Assembly: GCA_036346375.1 (NCBI GenBank) | Contig: CM070505.1 | Span: forward strand, 51,334,626 to 51,398,625 | Source: Guadua angustifolia | Lineage: Eukaryota; Streptophyta; Magnoliopsida; Poales; Poaceae | DNA length: 64,000 bases | Direction: 5' to 3' | Shown: positions 12,504 to 22,325 of the stretch, in pieces | How the letters are laid out: each line of letters begins with the position of its first letter | Position numbering within the stretch: the first letter of the stretch is position 1 | Notes under the pieces: generated by a model | What the model was told of the DNA's origin: nothing | The model's database searches: none | The model's input: only the letters and a program-made list of their open reading frames with translations | Position numbers and translations under genes: made by a program

Positions 12504-12766
12504 CTCGGATAGTCCGAGGTTTAGCTCGGACATTCCGAACCATTCGGATATTCCGAATAGTATTTCGGATAGTCCGAATAGGAAGTAGATTGAGGGCTGC
12601 ATGGGCTCACCGAGAGGGCCTACTCGGACATTCCGAGGTAACCCTCGGATACTCCGAACATACCTTCGGACACTCCGAACACAATTTCGGATAGTCTGAA
12701 CATAATTCAACTTCCTACCGAGAGGGTCCACTCGGACAGTCCGAAGTGACACCCGGATACTCCGAA
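12504..12766. repeat. 21-bp-phased array of ten 15-bp inverted repeats
   Basis: Ten copies of YTCGGAYANTCCGAR start at 12504, 12525, 12543, 12564, 12623, 12644, 12665, 12686, 12731 and 12752. Within clusters the spacing is 21 bp with one 18. Most copies are 6-bp arms around a 3-bp centre, for example CTCGGATAGTCCGAG and TTCGGATAGTCCGAA. The arms match far better than the spacers. The longer open frames crossing this array on both strands are artefacts of it. Function unknown. Confidence 0.95.
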
Positions 12767-13933
12767 CATAATTCGATAAAAGCCCTAAGACTTGAACTTT
12801 TGACGCAAAAACTCAATTAGTACCTGCATATTATGATTAGTATTACACATCATGAGCATGTCATGCATCTTTTACTCATATGCACTATTTGAATCCTTGT
12901 TTGGTGTTTATTGAATTGGATTTTCTCGTTAGGTGTTGACGTTTCGGAGGGCACTCCCGAGTACGACTACGCTTTTGAAGTCAAGAACGAGCAGCAAGGC
13001 ACTATCTTACTCCTTGACCATGATTGCTCCTACTATTTGCAACTTACATCTTTGGAACTATTTTATCAAATGCATGTTTACTTTCAATTACAAATATGAT
13101 TGGGTAGAATTCTTAGCTATTACCATGTTGTGTGTTAAACCCTTAGCATGTTCTCTCCATGTTCCATTGTCGCCCTAGGTGGTTGGTTTATTATTATGTA
13201 TGGGTTCATTCGAATTGCTTAGCCATGCTTAGATCACCGTTAGAAACCGCGATAGATGGATTTAGTCCATCGGTCGCAATGATCAAGATTTATTATTACG
13301 ATGATGATGTTTTTAATTGATGTTTAATGAGTAGAGATATTGGTTAAGGACCCTAAGGATTAAATCCTGGTGACGTCTCTTTGAGTAACTATCGTGCGAA
13401 CCACACGCCGTTTATGGGACCGGCGTAACCAAGTACTTATGTATGACTAGGTTATGTAAACCATGTGCACTCGGAAATTCCTTGGGCTTAGTGGAGCGTC
13501 AAGGAATGACCACGAATTCCACAGGCTTAGTGGAGTGCGGGGAATGTCCTCGAGTCCCTCGAACTTTGTTGAGTTGGGGATGTCCAACAACGGGTGTACT
13601 CCTTGATCCACACACACCGAGCAATCGCACGCGGGATCGAGGTCACGATCATCCGGATGGTTTAGATACACTACCATGCATCTTGGAAAATGGTTTGTCA
13701 CATTTCACCTCGGCCGACACATCTAAGGAAATGTGTTAATAGCTTGGCTTACGAGTGTGGCGTGTCGTGTGGGTAAAGTCGTACCTCTGCAGAGTTTAAA
13801 CTATTCGAATAGCCGCGTCCATGGTTAAGGACGATCTCTTAAATTGTCAGTCACTGGGCGAGTATTAAGGTCTTGGTAAGAATGGGATGGGAGTGGGAAA
13901 ATAGACACAAGTATTGGAGTACTTGTGTGTGTG

Positions 13934-14053
13934 TAATTGAACATGAGCGATGGAACTCATGGTTCGGAGAATGCTTGAAGGCATGATATGAATTAATTGA
14001 ACATGAGCGATGGAACTCATGGTTCGGAGAATGCTTGAAGGCATGATATGAAT
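13934..14053. repeat. 60-bp perfect tandem duplication in LTR-G2
   Basis: 13934-13993 and 13994-14053 are identical 60-bp units beginning TAATTGAACATGAGCG. The truncated LTR-G2 at 37560-37640 has a single unit, so the duplication is specific to this copy and recent, or it is an assembly duplication. Confidence 0.95.
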
Positions 14054-14679
14054 GTGATTATGATGATGTTATATTATGTACTAGACTTTGCAAATGTTTA
14101 CTAAATGCAAATCTTTCAATCTATACTTGCTTATGATTTATCTCAAATATTGCTTTATGCTGAAATTGCCATTATGCCTTCCTTGATGTAGCAACCACAT
14201 GTAGCTAGAGATCAGCATAAAATGTATATTATTGTGCGAGTACACTCTTTGTACTCAATCGGATTGTCCACTTGCTGCAGGTGAGGATGAGGCATTACCC
14301 GGGGACTTTTACCGGGCAGATTTCGATGATGCTAATGTTTAGTCGCCGTTCTTACCCCAGTTGGTTGCCTGAGGGTTTGGGGGCATGCCATGCTGGCCCT
14401 TTTTTTTGTTTATCTTATGATTTCCGCTGCTACTTGATGTAATAACTCTAAATATGTCGTTGAGGACAGCAGTCCTACTTTTGGAATGTAATGATGCTTA
14501 TGCTTCCGTTAATTGTGTATGTGTTGTGATGTCAACTGTTGGATGAGAATACGCGTGTTGGCGAACTTTCCTGGGACCAACACGGGTATAAACGTGGAAC
14601 GCCCGAGGTTCCCTTGATTCACTTGAGATGTACCGCGCAATGGAGTGAATCAGTGGAGTCCCGGGGACGGTTCCCCAAA

Positions 14680-14684
14680 GAGAC
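14680..14684. repeat. Right TSD GAGAC of the solo LTR
   Basis: It matches 11458-11462 exactly and borders resumed gag sequence. Confidence 0.9.
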
Positions 14685-15245
14685 ATCCTCAATCTGAACT
14701 GATTTGGCCACCCTGCTTGACTAGCCATCCTGCACTTGCGATCCTCACCTAGCTCCTTGTGCTTGTCCTCTAGGATCAAGGCCTTGTTGACCAATTCTTG
14801 GAAGTTAGGAAAATTATGGGTGATCAATCCCACTAGCAATCTAGAGTTTAGACCTTTCAGAAAATGAGACTGTCTGGCCTTATCCATGGCCACATCCTCG
14901 GGAGCATAGCGTGCTAGCTGAGTAAACTTGTTTAGGTACTCTGCCACTGACTGGCTTCCTTGCTTTAGAGCCCTGAACTCTTCCTTCTTCAGGTCCATCA
15001 TTCCTTCAGGCACATGGTATCGATAGAAGGCAGTCGAGAACTCTTCCCAGGTGATCTTCTGCGAGGCTTCATGCATGGTACAGTAGTTCTCCCACCACTC
15101 TACGGTAGTTCCCTCTAGCTGATGGGAAGCATACAACACCTTCTCATTGCCCTCACACTGAGTGATGTGCAACTTCCTCTGAATGGTCCTCAACCAATCA
15201 TCGGCTTCCAAGGGATTGACATTGCCTGAGAATGTCGATGGGTGG
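14685..15245 (-). pseudogene. gag central segment (capsid region)
   Basis: The minus strand encodes a Ty3/gypsy gag capsid region: TFSGNVNPLEADDWLRTI, LEGTTVEWWENY, VPEGMMDLKKEEFRALK and LKGLNSRLLVGLITHNFPNF. This part is uninterrupted. Its N-terminal continuation lies at 26136-26398 beyond Tat1, and its C-terminal continuation at 11457-11160 beyond the solo LTR. The reading frame running on to 14498 enters LTR sequence and is not gag. Confidence 0.9.
15241..15245. repeat. Left TSD GGTGG of Tat1
   Basis: GGTGG here and at 26131-26135 flank Tat1. Removing one copy restores gag continuity (RTHPSTFSGN on the minus strand). Confidence 0.92.
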
Positions 15246-15903
15246 TGTCGGGGGCCGAGCAACCCTTCGTCGGTCAGCAGACAGTCAACCAGCCCTCTAG
15301 CTCGTGGGTCCTCGACCAAAGACTCGGATCAAGCTCGAGGCCGCTCGAGCTAGGGCCTGATATCCCGAGCTCGTGGCCCTCACGACTGCTTTGTTGGGAT
15401 GATTCAAGGTCGATGGCGTTCCCTTGGATCCAGACGCGTCATCACTTAGCGATTCTGAGAACGTGGGATCATGGAGTAATGCGGTAGCGACGGGATCGGA
15501 ATGGTTACCACCGACTATCAATATGCATGAAGGCCACGATCAGAGGATTACTCCCGAACGTTGCAAGAAGAATGGGTATAAGGCTGAAGCTTTGTAAACA
15601 CTTAGAAAGGAGAACCCAACACACGTACACTTGAGTTCAAGTCTAGACTTAGCATCGTCAAGATTGAGTCAGAATCCTCCTTTGCACTCACAAAGGCAAG
15701 AAACACCGCCGCAAAGGCGATCTGAGTAGAATTTATTACCTTCTCGGGGGCTCGAACCAGGATAAATCCTGTCTCGTCCGTTGTCTCCTTGCTCCGACCG
15801 TAGACCTCCTCGACCTCATTCCTCTGTTAGAGCAAAAGCGCCTTGTGGTCCCATTTCTCCGACCCTACCTAATTTTCTGCGGTTGGCGATCCGATCGCCG
15901 ACA
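15246..15903 (+). repeat. 5' LTR of Tat1
   Basis: Length is 658 bp, from TGTCGGGGGCCGAGC to GATCGCCGACA. It aligns throughout with 25469-26130, with scattered substitutions and small indels. The TG...CA ends are intact. Confidence 0.92.
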
Positions 15904-15906
15904 ATT

Positions 15907-15923
15907 TGGCGCCACCGTGGGGC
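15907..15923 (+). other. Primer-binding site of Tat1
   Basis: TGGCGCCACCGTGGGGC begins three bases after the LTR end, the expected position for a tRNA primer site. Its TGGCGCC start is common in grass Tat elements. The tRNA species is not assigned. Confidence 0.75.
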
Positions 15924-15971
15924 ACGATTGCTTTGTTCATTCACAGGGAAAAACTCCGAGGTCTTAGGAGC

Positions 15972-17698
15972 ATGGCGTTCTCCATCGGCGAACACTCTTC
16001 AAGCATGGGATCGGACGGGGTCGGCTCCGCATCATCGCTTTCGCCTTCCACGCCAGTGTAGCTGCCGTCCTCATGGCGGGCGCTTCGATGAGGGCGCGCG
16101 GCGGCGGATCGCGACCCACAAACTCCCGAGGATGCTCGTCGAATGGTCCACGTTGCGATCAATCGAGCCATTACGGCGCTCGACGGAGGACCAGAGAGGC
16201 CTCCCTCGGGAGCGCCATATTGCCCGGATCATGGCTGATCCCGATAGGGCAAAATCGGAGCTCTTTAGCGGGACCTTGGCGAAGAACTTCGGCCGTGCGC
16301 TGGAGGCCATTCCTCCGCAAAGACCGAAGTCACCGTTCGGGGACCCCTTCCACGAGAAGCGGCGACAATTCATCACGCGTCGTCGTAGGCGCACTCCGGC
16401 GCCATCGCCGAGGCGAAGCGCCGTCTCGGCAACACCCTCGGGGCAAGACCCCGACAGTTGGACGTGAGGTAAGCCACACGAGCTCCACGCCAACTGGCAG
16501 CGAGTCCGCGGGACTTTCTCCCGACATTCCGCCCAGGCGTCGTCGCGCACAGGACCGCCTGCAATACCTCCCAGGCGACTCCCGTGCTCGGCATCATGAC
16601 CGATCTCACCGAAGATCGGGTCGTCAAGAAAGCCTGGGCTCGGATTCGTACAGCAGTGGAGATCTCGTTGGCTGCGATCGCTCCCGGCGCGCACCCATCC
16701 CAAATTTACGGTTGCGTGGCGTACTCGGCGACCTTCGTCGCGTCTGTTGCCTGCTTTCGATTCAAACCCGCTTTGATCGAGCACCCGACAGAACCAAGAA
16801 TCGGCGAGTTCTGTCCATCTACTCGACCGCCATTTTGGCGGCCGGAGGTGACGAGTTGGTCATGGCCAACTATCTCCGACCGTTACGGGCGGTATTTGCG
16901 AACAGGCTCTTCAACGAAGCCTTTCCTTGGTCGTGGCGCCAAATCGAGCGCCCTCGCTCCAACTTCGGGCATTCATACGGCGGCGTGGAGGGAGAAGGAC
17001 TTGGATCGCGTCATCGGGGCAAGAGCGAGCCTCTTCGTGATTTTGTGCGGCGGTTCATCCGCACAAGGAACGATTCAAGCATCTCTGATGAAGCGGTTAT
17101 CAAGGCCTTCAAGTTCGGCGTTCGCGACCGGCGCCTTACCGAAGACCTCGAGATCACGACAAGGCTCAGCGTCAACAAATTGTTTCGCATGGCGGAACGG
17201 TACGCGGACGCGGACGACGCCGTCCGCTGGAAGCGCGATTACGACCAAGGTAAGCTTGGTCTGGGCCACTCTGAGGCTGGGCCGTCCAACTCCAAGGGCG
17301 CCGACCAAGACACCCGCACCAAGAAGCGGAAGCGTGACCGCAGGACCGGCGGAGGTCAGCCACGGGTCATCGTCTCGGCGGACGGCCAGCGTGAGGTCCT
17401 TGAGGTCCGGGATCAGACTCGGGACGGGACCCGACCTCGTCAAGGTCGGCCTCAGTCCCGCCAGGCACAGGACCAGCCCCAGAAAGAGGGCCGGCGGCCT
17501 GGACCTCGGAGGACCGACGCTCGACCGCAGGGAGCCGAAGAAGCGATCGAGAATGCGGCAATGAAATTTTCTGTTTCCGCAGGCGGCCGGCACGACCTGC
17601 GGTCTGCGCAGGCTTGGCGAGGAAAGCTTGAAGCCTTCTATGACGGACGTGGTGAGATGCCCGTGCTCCGAAGGATGACGACCAGCCCGAAAGGGTGA
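15972..17698 (+). pseudogene. Tat1 gag, degenerate
   Basis: The best conserved part is 16835-17300 in one frame: ILAAGGDELVMANYLRPL, SLRDFVRRFIRTRND, DEAVIKAFKFGVRD and VNKLFRMAERYADADDA, which follow the Tat gag capsid order. A basic tail follows (KKRKRDRRTGGGQPR) in place of a clear zinc knuckle. The likely start at 15972 opens a frame that stops within 100 bases, so several shifts are needed to read the product. Overlapping frames on both strands here are by-products of high GC. Confidence 0.7.
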
Positions 17699-18040
17699 AT
17701 GCCGGGTCGAACCGCAGCGACCTCGACTGGAATTCCAACAGGCGGCGCCGGATTGAGCGTTATCTTCGGTGGCTCGGCGACCTACCGATCGAGCGAGATC
17801 AAGGCTGCTTGCTCGGACCATCTATCGAGTTACATCGGAAAGCCGTCGAGCGGCATTGCAAGTGGGCGGGCCACCATCACCTTTTCTCCAGAGGATGCCT
17901 TACAAGGTATGGCCCGAGACTTAAAGACCGCCTTGGTCGTGACCCGACCATCGGCAACCACGGTGGTCGGGCGTGTCATGGTCGGCGGCGGCGGCTCTCT
18001 TAATTTCTTTGCGGCGGAAGCACTCGGCCGGATCTGATTC
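17699..18040 (+). pseudogene. Tat1 protease remnant
   Basis: The frame reads ITFSPEDALQGMARDL followed by VTRPSATTVVGRVMVGGGG SLNFFAAEALGRI. In intact Tat proteases the active site is an Asp-Gly-Gly-Ser type motif; here the Asp position reads Gly, so the catalytic residue is lost. A stop follows at about 18036. Confidence 0.65.
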
Positions 18041-18650
18041 CCGGTCAAAGATCAAAAGCATCGCCATCCTTCTTGAAATCGTTCACGGGCTCGACTACTC
18101 CTTAGGGCGGTGGTCTTGCCCGTCACCTTCGTGGCTCGGACAACTTCCGCGCCGAGGCTGATCACCTTTGAGGTGGTCGAGGCGACCTCCGTCTAACGCT
18201 ATTCTCGGAAGGCCTGCCCACATCAAGTTTATGGCGGCTAATCATTACGGTCATCGGTGCATGAAGCTCCCAGCCCCAACGGCATCGTTACCGTCTTGCG
18301 GTGACTGCAGGCGGCACATGGCTGCAGACCAAGGCCACAGGCTCGCCGGCATCTTGCCCAAAGAAGGTCGAGAGTGACGGAAAAGAACGCCCGTGAGGCG
18401 GCGATCAACCAATGAGGCAACAAAACCCGTCTTGCTCGAGGAAAGCGACACGACCGGGTGTGTTCACGTCTCGGCGAGCTAAGTCCCAAATAGGAACTCG
18501 AGCTCGTCACCTTCCTTCAGCGCCAACAAAGGTATATTAAGCAGGGAGCTGCGGATATGCTGGCGTTCCAAGGAGGTGATCGAGCACAAGTTCTGGTCGA
18601 GCCGATTCTAGACACATGCGTCGAATCGCGATCGCTTCTCCCGAAGAAGG

Positions 18651-20400
18651 TTGCGGTCATCAAGGAAAACCATGATAAGCTCTGAAGGCTGCTTCATCCG
18701 CGAGATCGACTTCTCGAGTGGTAGCCAACCCGGTCATCGTCGCGAAGAAGGGTGGCAAGTGGAGAATGTCGTCGACCATACGGGATTGAACTCGGCTTTG
18801 CCGGGACAATTTTCCCCTTCAGCGCATCGACCGGATCGTCGACTCCACCGCCAACGCCAAGATGCTAAGCTTCTTGGATGCTTACTCGAGCTACCACGAG
18901 ATCAAGGCTGGCGGTCGACGGCGAAACAAGAGCGCCTTCATCACCCGTTCGGCACTTATTGCTACGACGACCATGTCGTTTAGTCTGCGCAATGCGGGGC
19001 AACATTCGGCGTTTGATGACTAAGACCTTGAGCCAGCAGATTAGGCGAAACCTCGAGGTCTCGTAGATGACATCATCGTCGAAGCCCCTCCGGGGCGACC
19101 ACGTCTGTGACCTTGAGGAAACATTTGCAAACCTGAGCAGTACAAAATCAAGCTCAACCCGAAGTGTGTGTTTGGCGCGGCATCGGGGAAGGTCCTTGGA
19201 TACATGATCGGGGCTCGGGGTTGGTCAAACCGGAGAAGATCGAAGCCATCGAGAAGATGGAGCCCCGACCTCGATCAAGCAAGTACAAAGCCTCACCGGT
19301 CGCATGGCACGCCCTCGGAATTCATTTCGAGGCTCGACAAGCGAGGTCTCCCATTCTTTAAGACCTGCGCAAGCACGGGACTTTGAATGGACTCGAAGCT
19401 GCAACGATCTTTCGACGAGTGAAGGTATATCCGTCATCCCCACCCTCCTTACAACTCCATGACTGGCGAAAGGTTGTTTGCTCTACCTTGCAGCCACCAC
19501 CCAAGCCGTAAGTCTTTGTCCCGTTGCCGAGCAGGGGCACAGCGACATCCGATTTACTATGTCGTGAGGTCTTACATGGCCCAAAGGAGCGTTACGCATA
19601 AGTCTGGCTTCTTTGTATGCTCTTCTCATGGCCTCGCGCAAGCTTCGACACTACTTCGAGCGCATTAGTGATCGTCGAGCAACTTTCCGCTCGGTGACAT
19701 CTGCGGAATCGAGAGGTGGCGGGCGGATAGCCAAATGGGCCATGGGCTCGGCGTTTGACATCGGTCGTGGCGAACGGCTATCAAGTCACAAGTGCTCGCC
19801 GACTTCGTGGTCGGCGAGCGTCGCAGCCGCCTCACTGCTCGAGGTCGAAGAAGAGAGGCCTGGATCATGTTCTTGACGGCTCGAGGTCATTCAAACGCTT
19901 CGAGGTGGGATACTTATCCTTACCCAGCAGGCGTAATTGAGGTATGTGGTTCGTTTGGCTTTCTGCGACCAATAACATGGCGAGAATATGAAGCTCTCTT
20001 GGCGGGCTTATTTAGCACTGCAAGTCCTTAGGCGTCTGACGGTTGGTCGTGAAGGAGACTCGGCTCGTCATCAACCAAAGACAACAAGGACTATCAATGC
20101 TCGGGGATGCAATGGCATGGTATCTCGCCAAGGTCCGCAAGATGGAGAAATGGTTCGAGAACTTAGAGCTCGGGCATGTCCCTAGGAAGGACAACTCGGT
20201 CAGACTTTCTCTCCAAGCTCGGCTCTTCAGGCGAGAGATACCCGACGTCATCCTCGAGGCGCTTACGGCTCCGTCTATCTCCGATCGAGGAGGTCGTGCT
20301 TGCTATAGTGGAAGGTATTCCGCATGGGCGATTCCATACGGCTTCACGCGCGGGCGACTCGCCGCCCGACCCGCTATGAGAAGCGAGATTAAGCGTTGAG
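18651..20400 (+). pseudogene. Tat1 reverse transcriptase and RNase H remnants
   Basis: RT motifs appear in shifting frames: ANPVIVAKKGGKWRM (about 18725), AKMLSFLDAYSSYHEI (about 18859), LVDDIIVE (19060-19083, a Tyr-to-Leu variant of YVDD) and VFGAASGKVLGYMIGARG (about 19170). RNase H end and linker sequence follows: YLAKVRKMEKWFENLELGHV (about 20120) and DFLSKLGSSGERYP. At least half a dozen frame changes separate these pieces. Order and spacing are as expected for a Tat pol. Confidence 0.7.
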
Positions 20401-20499
20401 CAAGCTTGCAAGCTTCGTGGATGGCGAGCTCTCTGAGCGGAATGTCTCGGCATCGACTCGGTGCATCTCCACGGAGGAGGGTAAGTATCTACTCAACGA

Positions 20500-21357
20500 C
20501 ATCCACTCGAGGTCTTTGTGGGGCGCACTCTTAAATGCAGGGCGATGGTCGGCAAGGCCTTCCGTCAGGATATTCTTGGCGAGCGGCATTACGGGATGCT
20601 CGGGATATTGTCCGGACTTGCCGAGCATGTCAATTTCACGCCCGAAGGTACACGGCCGGCCTCGCCCTTGGACCATTTAAACTGCTGGCCTTTCTCGACA
20701 CGGGGCTCGATATCCTCGGCCCCTTTCCCGAACAACAGGGGAGAAAGTTCTGTTAGTGGCCATCGACACATTTACCAAATGGATTGAGGCCGAGCGGTCT
20801 CGACCATCCTTTGCTCGCATTTATTCGTTTTTCCGCTTGTCCGTGGTCACGGTATGGGGTCCCATGCAGAATTATCGCGACAATGGTACTCGGTTTACGA
20901 TGAATTATTCCAGAAATTCTGCGAGGACATGGGCACCAAAGTGTGCTTAACCGGTGGCTCATCCTCGAAGCAACAGAGCGGCGAGAGCGCCATATGAACG
21001 ATCGTCCAAAAGCGTCAAAAGCGAGATTCTGATGAGCTCAAGCGCTTCTGACACGACCTGGGTGGACAAACTTCCCAATCTTATGGTCTATTCGTACCCG
21101 GTCGGTACCGAGCAACAGGTCCACACCTTTCAACTTCGTGTTTGGTACTGGCCGTCCCGCCTCCGGAGGTGCTGGCGGAGCTCCGCCAGGTCGGTCTGAT
21201 CGACCACGTCGACTTGAGCAAACGGTCTCTTGACCTTGCCCTCGCGGAAGAAGTAAGATGCCGTGCCTTTGCTACAATCAGCGCGTACACCGCAAGCTCT
21301 TCGCAGACATGCGTCTCGGTCGGTCACGACCTAGGAAGCTCCTTGTTGGGGACTTAG
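20500..21357 (+). pseudogene. Tat1 integrase remnant
   Basis: 20535-20756 reads ALRDARDIVRTCRACQF (zinc-binding Cys pair) and TGLDILGPFPEQQGRKFC (first catalytic Asp region). It continues after a shift with VAIDTFTKWIEAERSRP. A further piece near 20915 reads KFCEDMGTKVC. Downstream, about 21140-21360 resembles the C-terminal linker (LAEEVRCRAFATISAY). The catalytic Glu region is scrambled. Confidence 0.7.
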
Positions 21358-21538
21358 CCACGAGGCGGATTCGGTATTGTCCAGCACCAACAAGTTATCC
21401 CAGGTGGGAGGCCCTATAGAGTCGTTTCAGCAGATCGCACGGGCTTACCGCTAGCGATGCCGATGGCGAGCTTTCTAGCTCGTGGAACATAGATCAACCG
21501 CAAGTTTTATGTGTAAATCTCTATACCTTTAAAGCTTC

Positions 21539-21544
21539 AATAAA
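21539..21544 (+). other. Polyadenylation-like signal AATAAA
   Basis: AATAAA lies about 180 bases after the pol remnant in an AT-rich stretch unlike the GC-rich coding region. It could end a pol transcript before the antisense-ORF region. Suggestive only. Confidence 0.3.
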
Positions 21545-22325
21545 AGGATATTCTCCGATTTCTATCATTCAGTCTTTTTCTTTGGCGTCTCTGTAATTTT
21601 TCTTCGAACACGACTTTCGCATTTGCTCCTTAGTGCGGGTATCACGAGCTTTACGTTCACCCCCAAAGGGTCGAGCTCAGCGTGGCGAAACTCTTCGTAA
21701 TCAGCTCACCCCCTGCGTCGGGTTTGAACTACAAGCTCAGTAGCCTTGGCTATTAAGTGCGTGCATAGTGGGTAAGGTCGTGGAGTTGGTGATTTATTCC
21801 TTTGGGTTAAACTTGTCTGCATTTCTTTTTTGCGAGTACTCCATCTCGATTCTGCGGTCATGGTCATTTGCTCATCTTATACTTGTGTCCAAGGTCGGCG
21901 TTGCTCGACCTTAGACCCAACGAGGCAAGGCTAGGGTGTAACATCTCTGAGCGACCTATGGATCTTGATCGCGGATAAAGCGCACACTTCAAAAAAGGTA
22001 ACCCAAACCAGGTTGATAACATCGAATGTTTTGCGAGGATCAAGGATGTTTGAGCTCAGATCCTCCATCTCATGTGAGCTTCTCTTCTTTCGAGCTTCGG
22101 CGACTCGCCCTGTTGCGTCGAGGTTTTGGTTTACCGCAGAGGGCCTCGTTAGTTGCGTCCGTGGCTCGGCAGCGTTCGTCGTTGAGTTGGGCCAAAGCGG
22201 TCTTCGCCGCCTTCTTGCACGCCCAAGTTTCTCCTCGGCCCGCGACTTTGGCCTCTAGCTCGAGAGAGCGCCTTGGTTGAGATGATAGCTCGACAGATCC
22301 TCTCCAACGCCTCGACCTTGCTTAC

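Larger units (their letters stand above)
11463..14679 (+). mobile_element. Solo LTR of a second Tekay-like family (LTR-G2)
   Basis: Length is 3217 bp, starting TGTAACAGCCCG and ending TTCCCCAAA, flanked by GAGAC duplications, with no internal domain. A TATA box lies at 11904-11912, giving a short U3 (about 440 bp) and a 2.7 kb R-U5, the same architecture as LTR-T. It shares with LTR-T a conserved block at 13766-13825 (GTGTGGGTAAAGTCGTACC). It carries a palindrome array (12504-12766) and a 60-bp tandem duplication. It probably arose by recombination between two LTRs. The unusual AAA end rather than CA may be decay. Confidence 0.85.

Noticed and set aside
12438..12752. Overlapping frames rich in Arg, Ser and Gly in the palindrome array
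   Set aside because: Palindromic units give similar frames on both strands. No start context or homology supports translation.
12504..12766. CRISPR or simple satellite reading of the palindrome array
   Set aside because: Spacers are only 6 bp and vary, and the unit is a 15-bp inverted repeat. The arms alone are conserved, unlike a satellite monomer.
16073..17698. A 541-codon plus-strand frame as an intact protein gene
   Set aside because: Only its second half matches Tat gag. The first half has no motif and competes with equally long frames on both strands, as expected from GC-rich sequence. It is part of the degenerate gag of Tat1.
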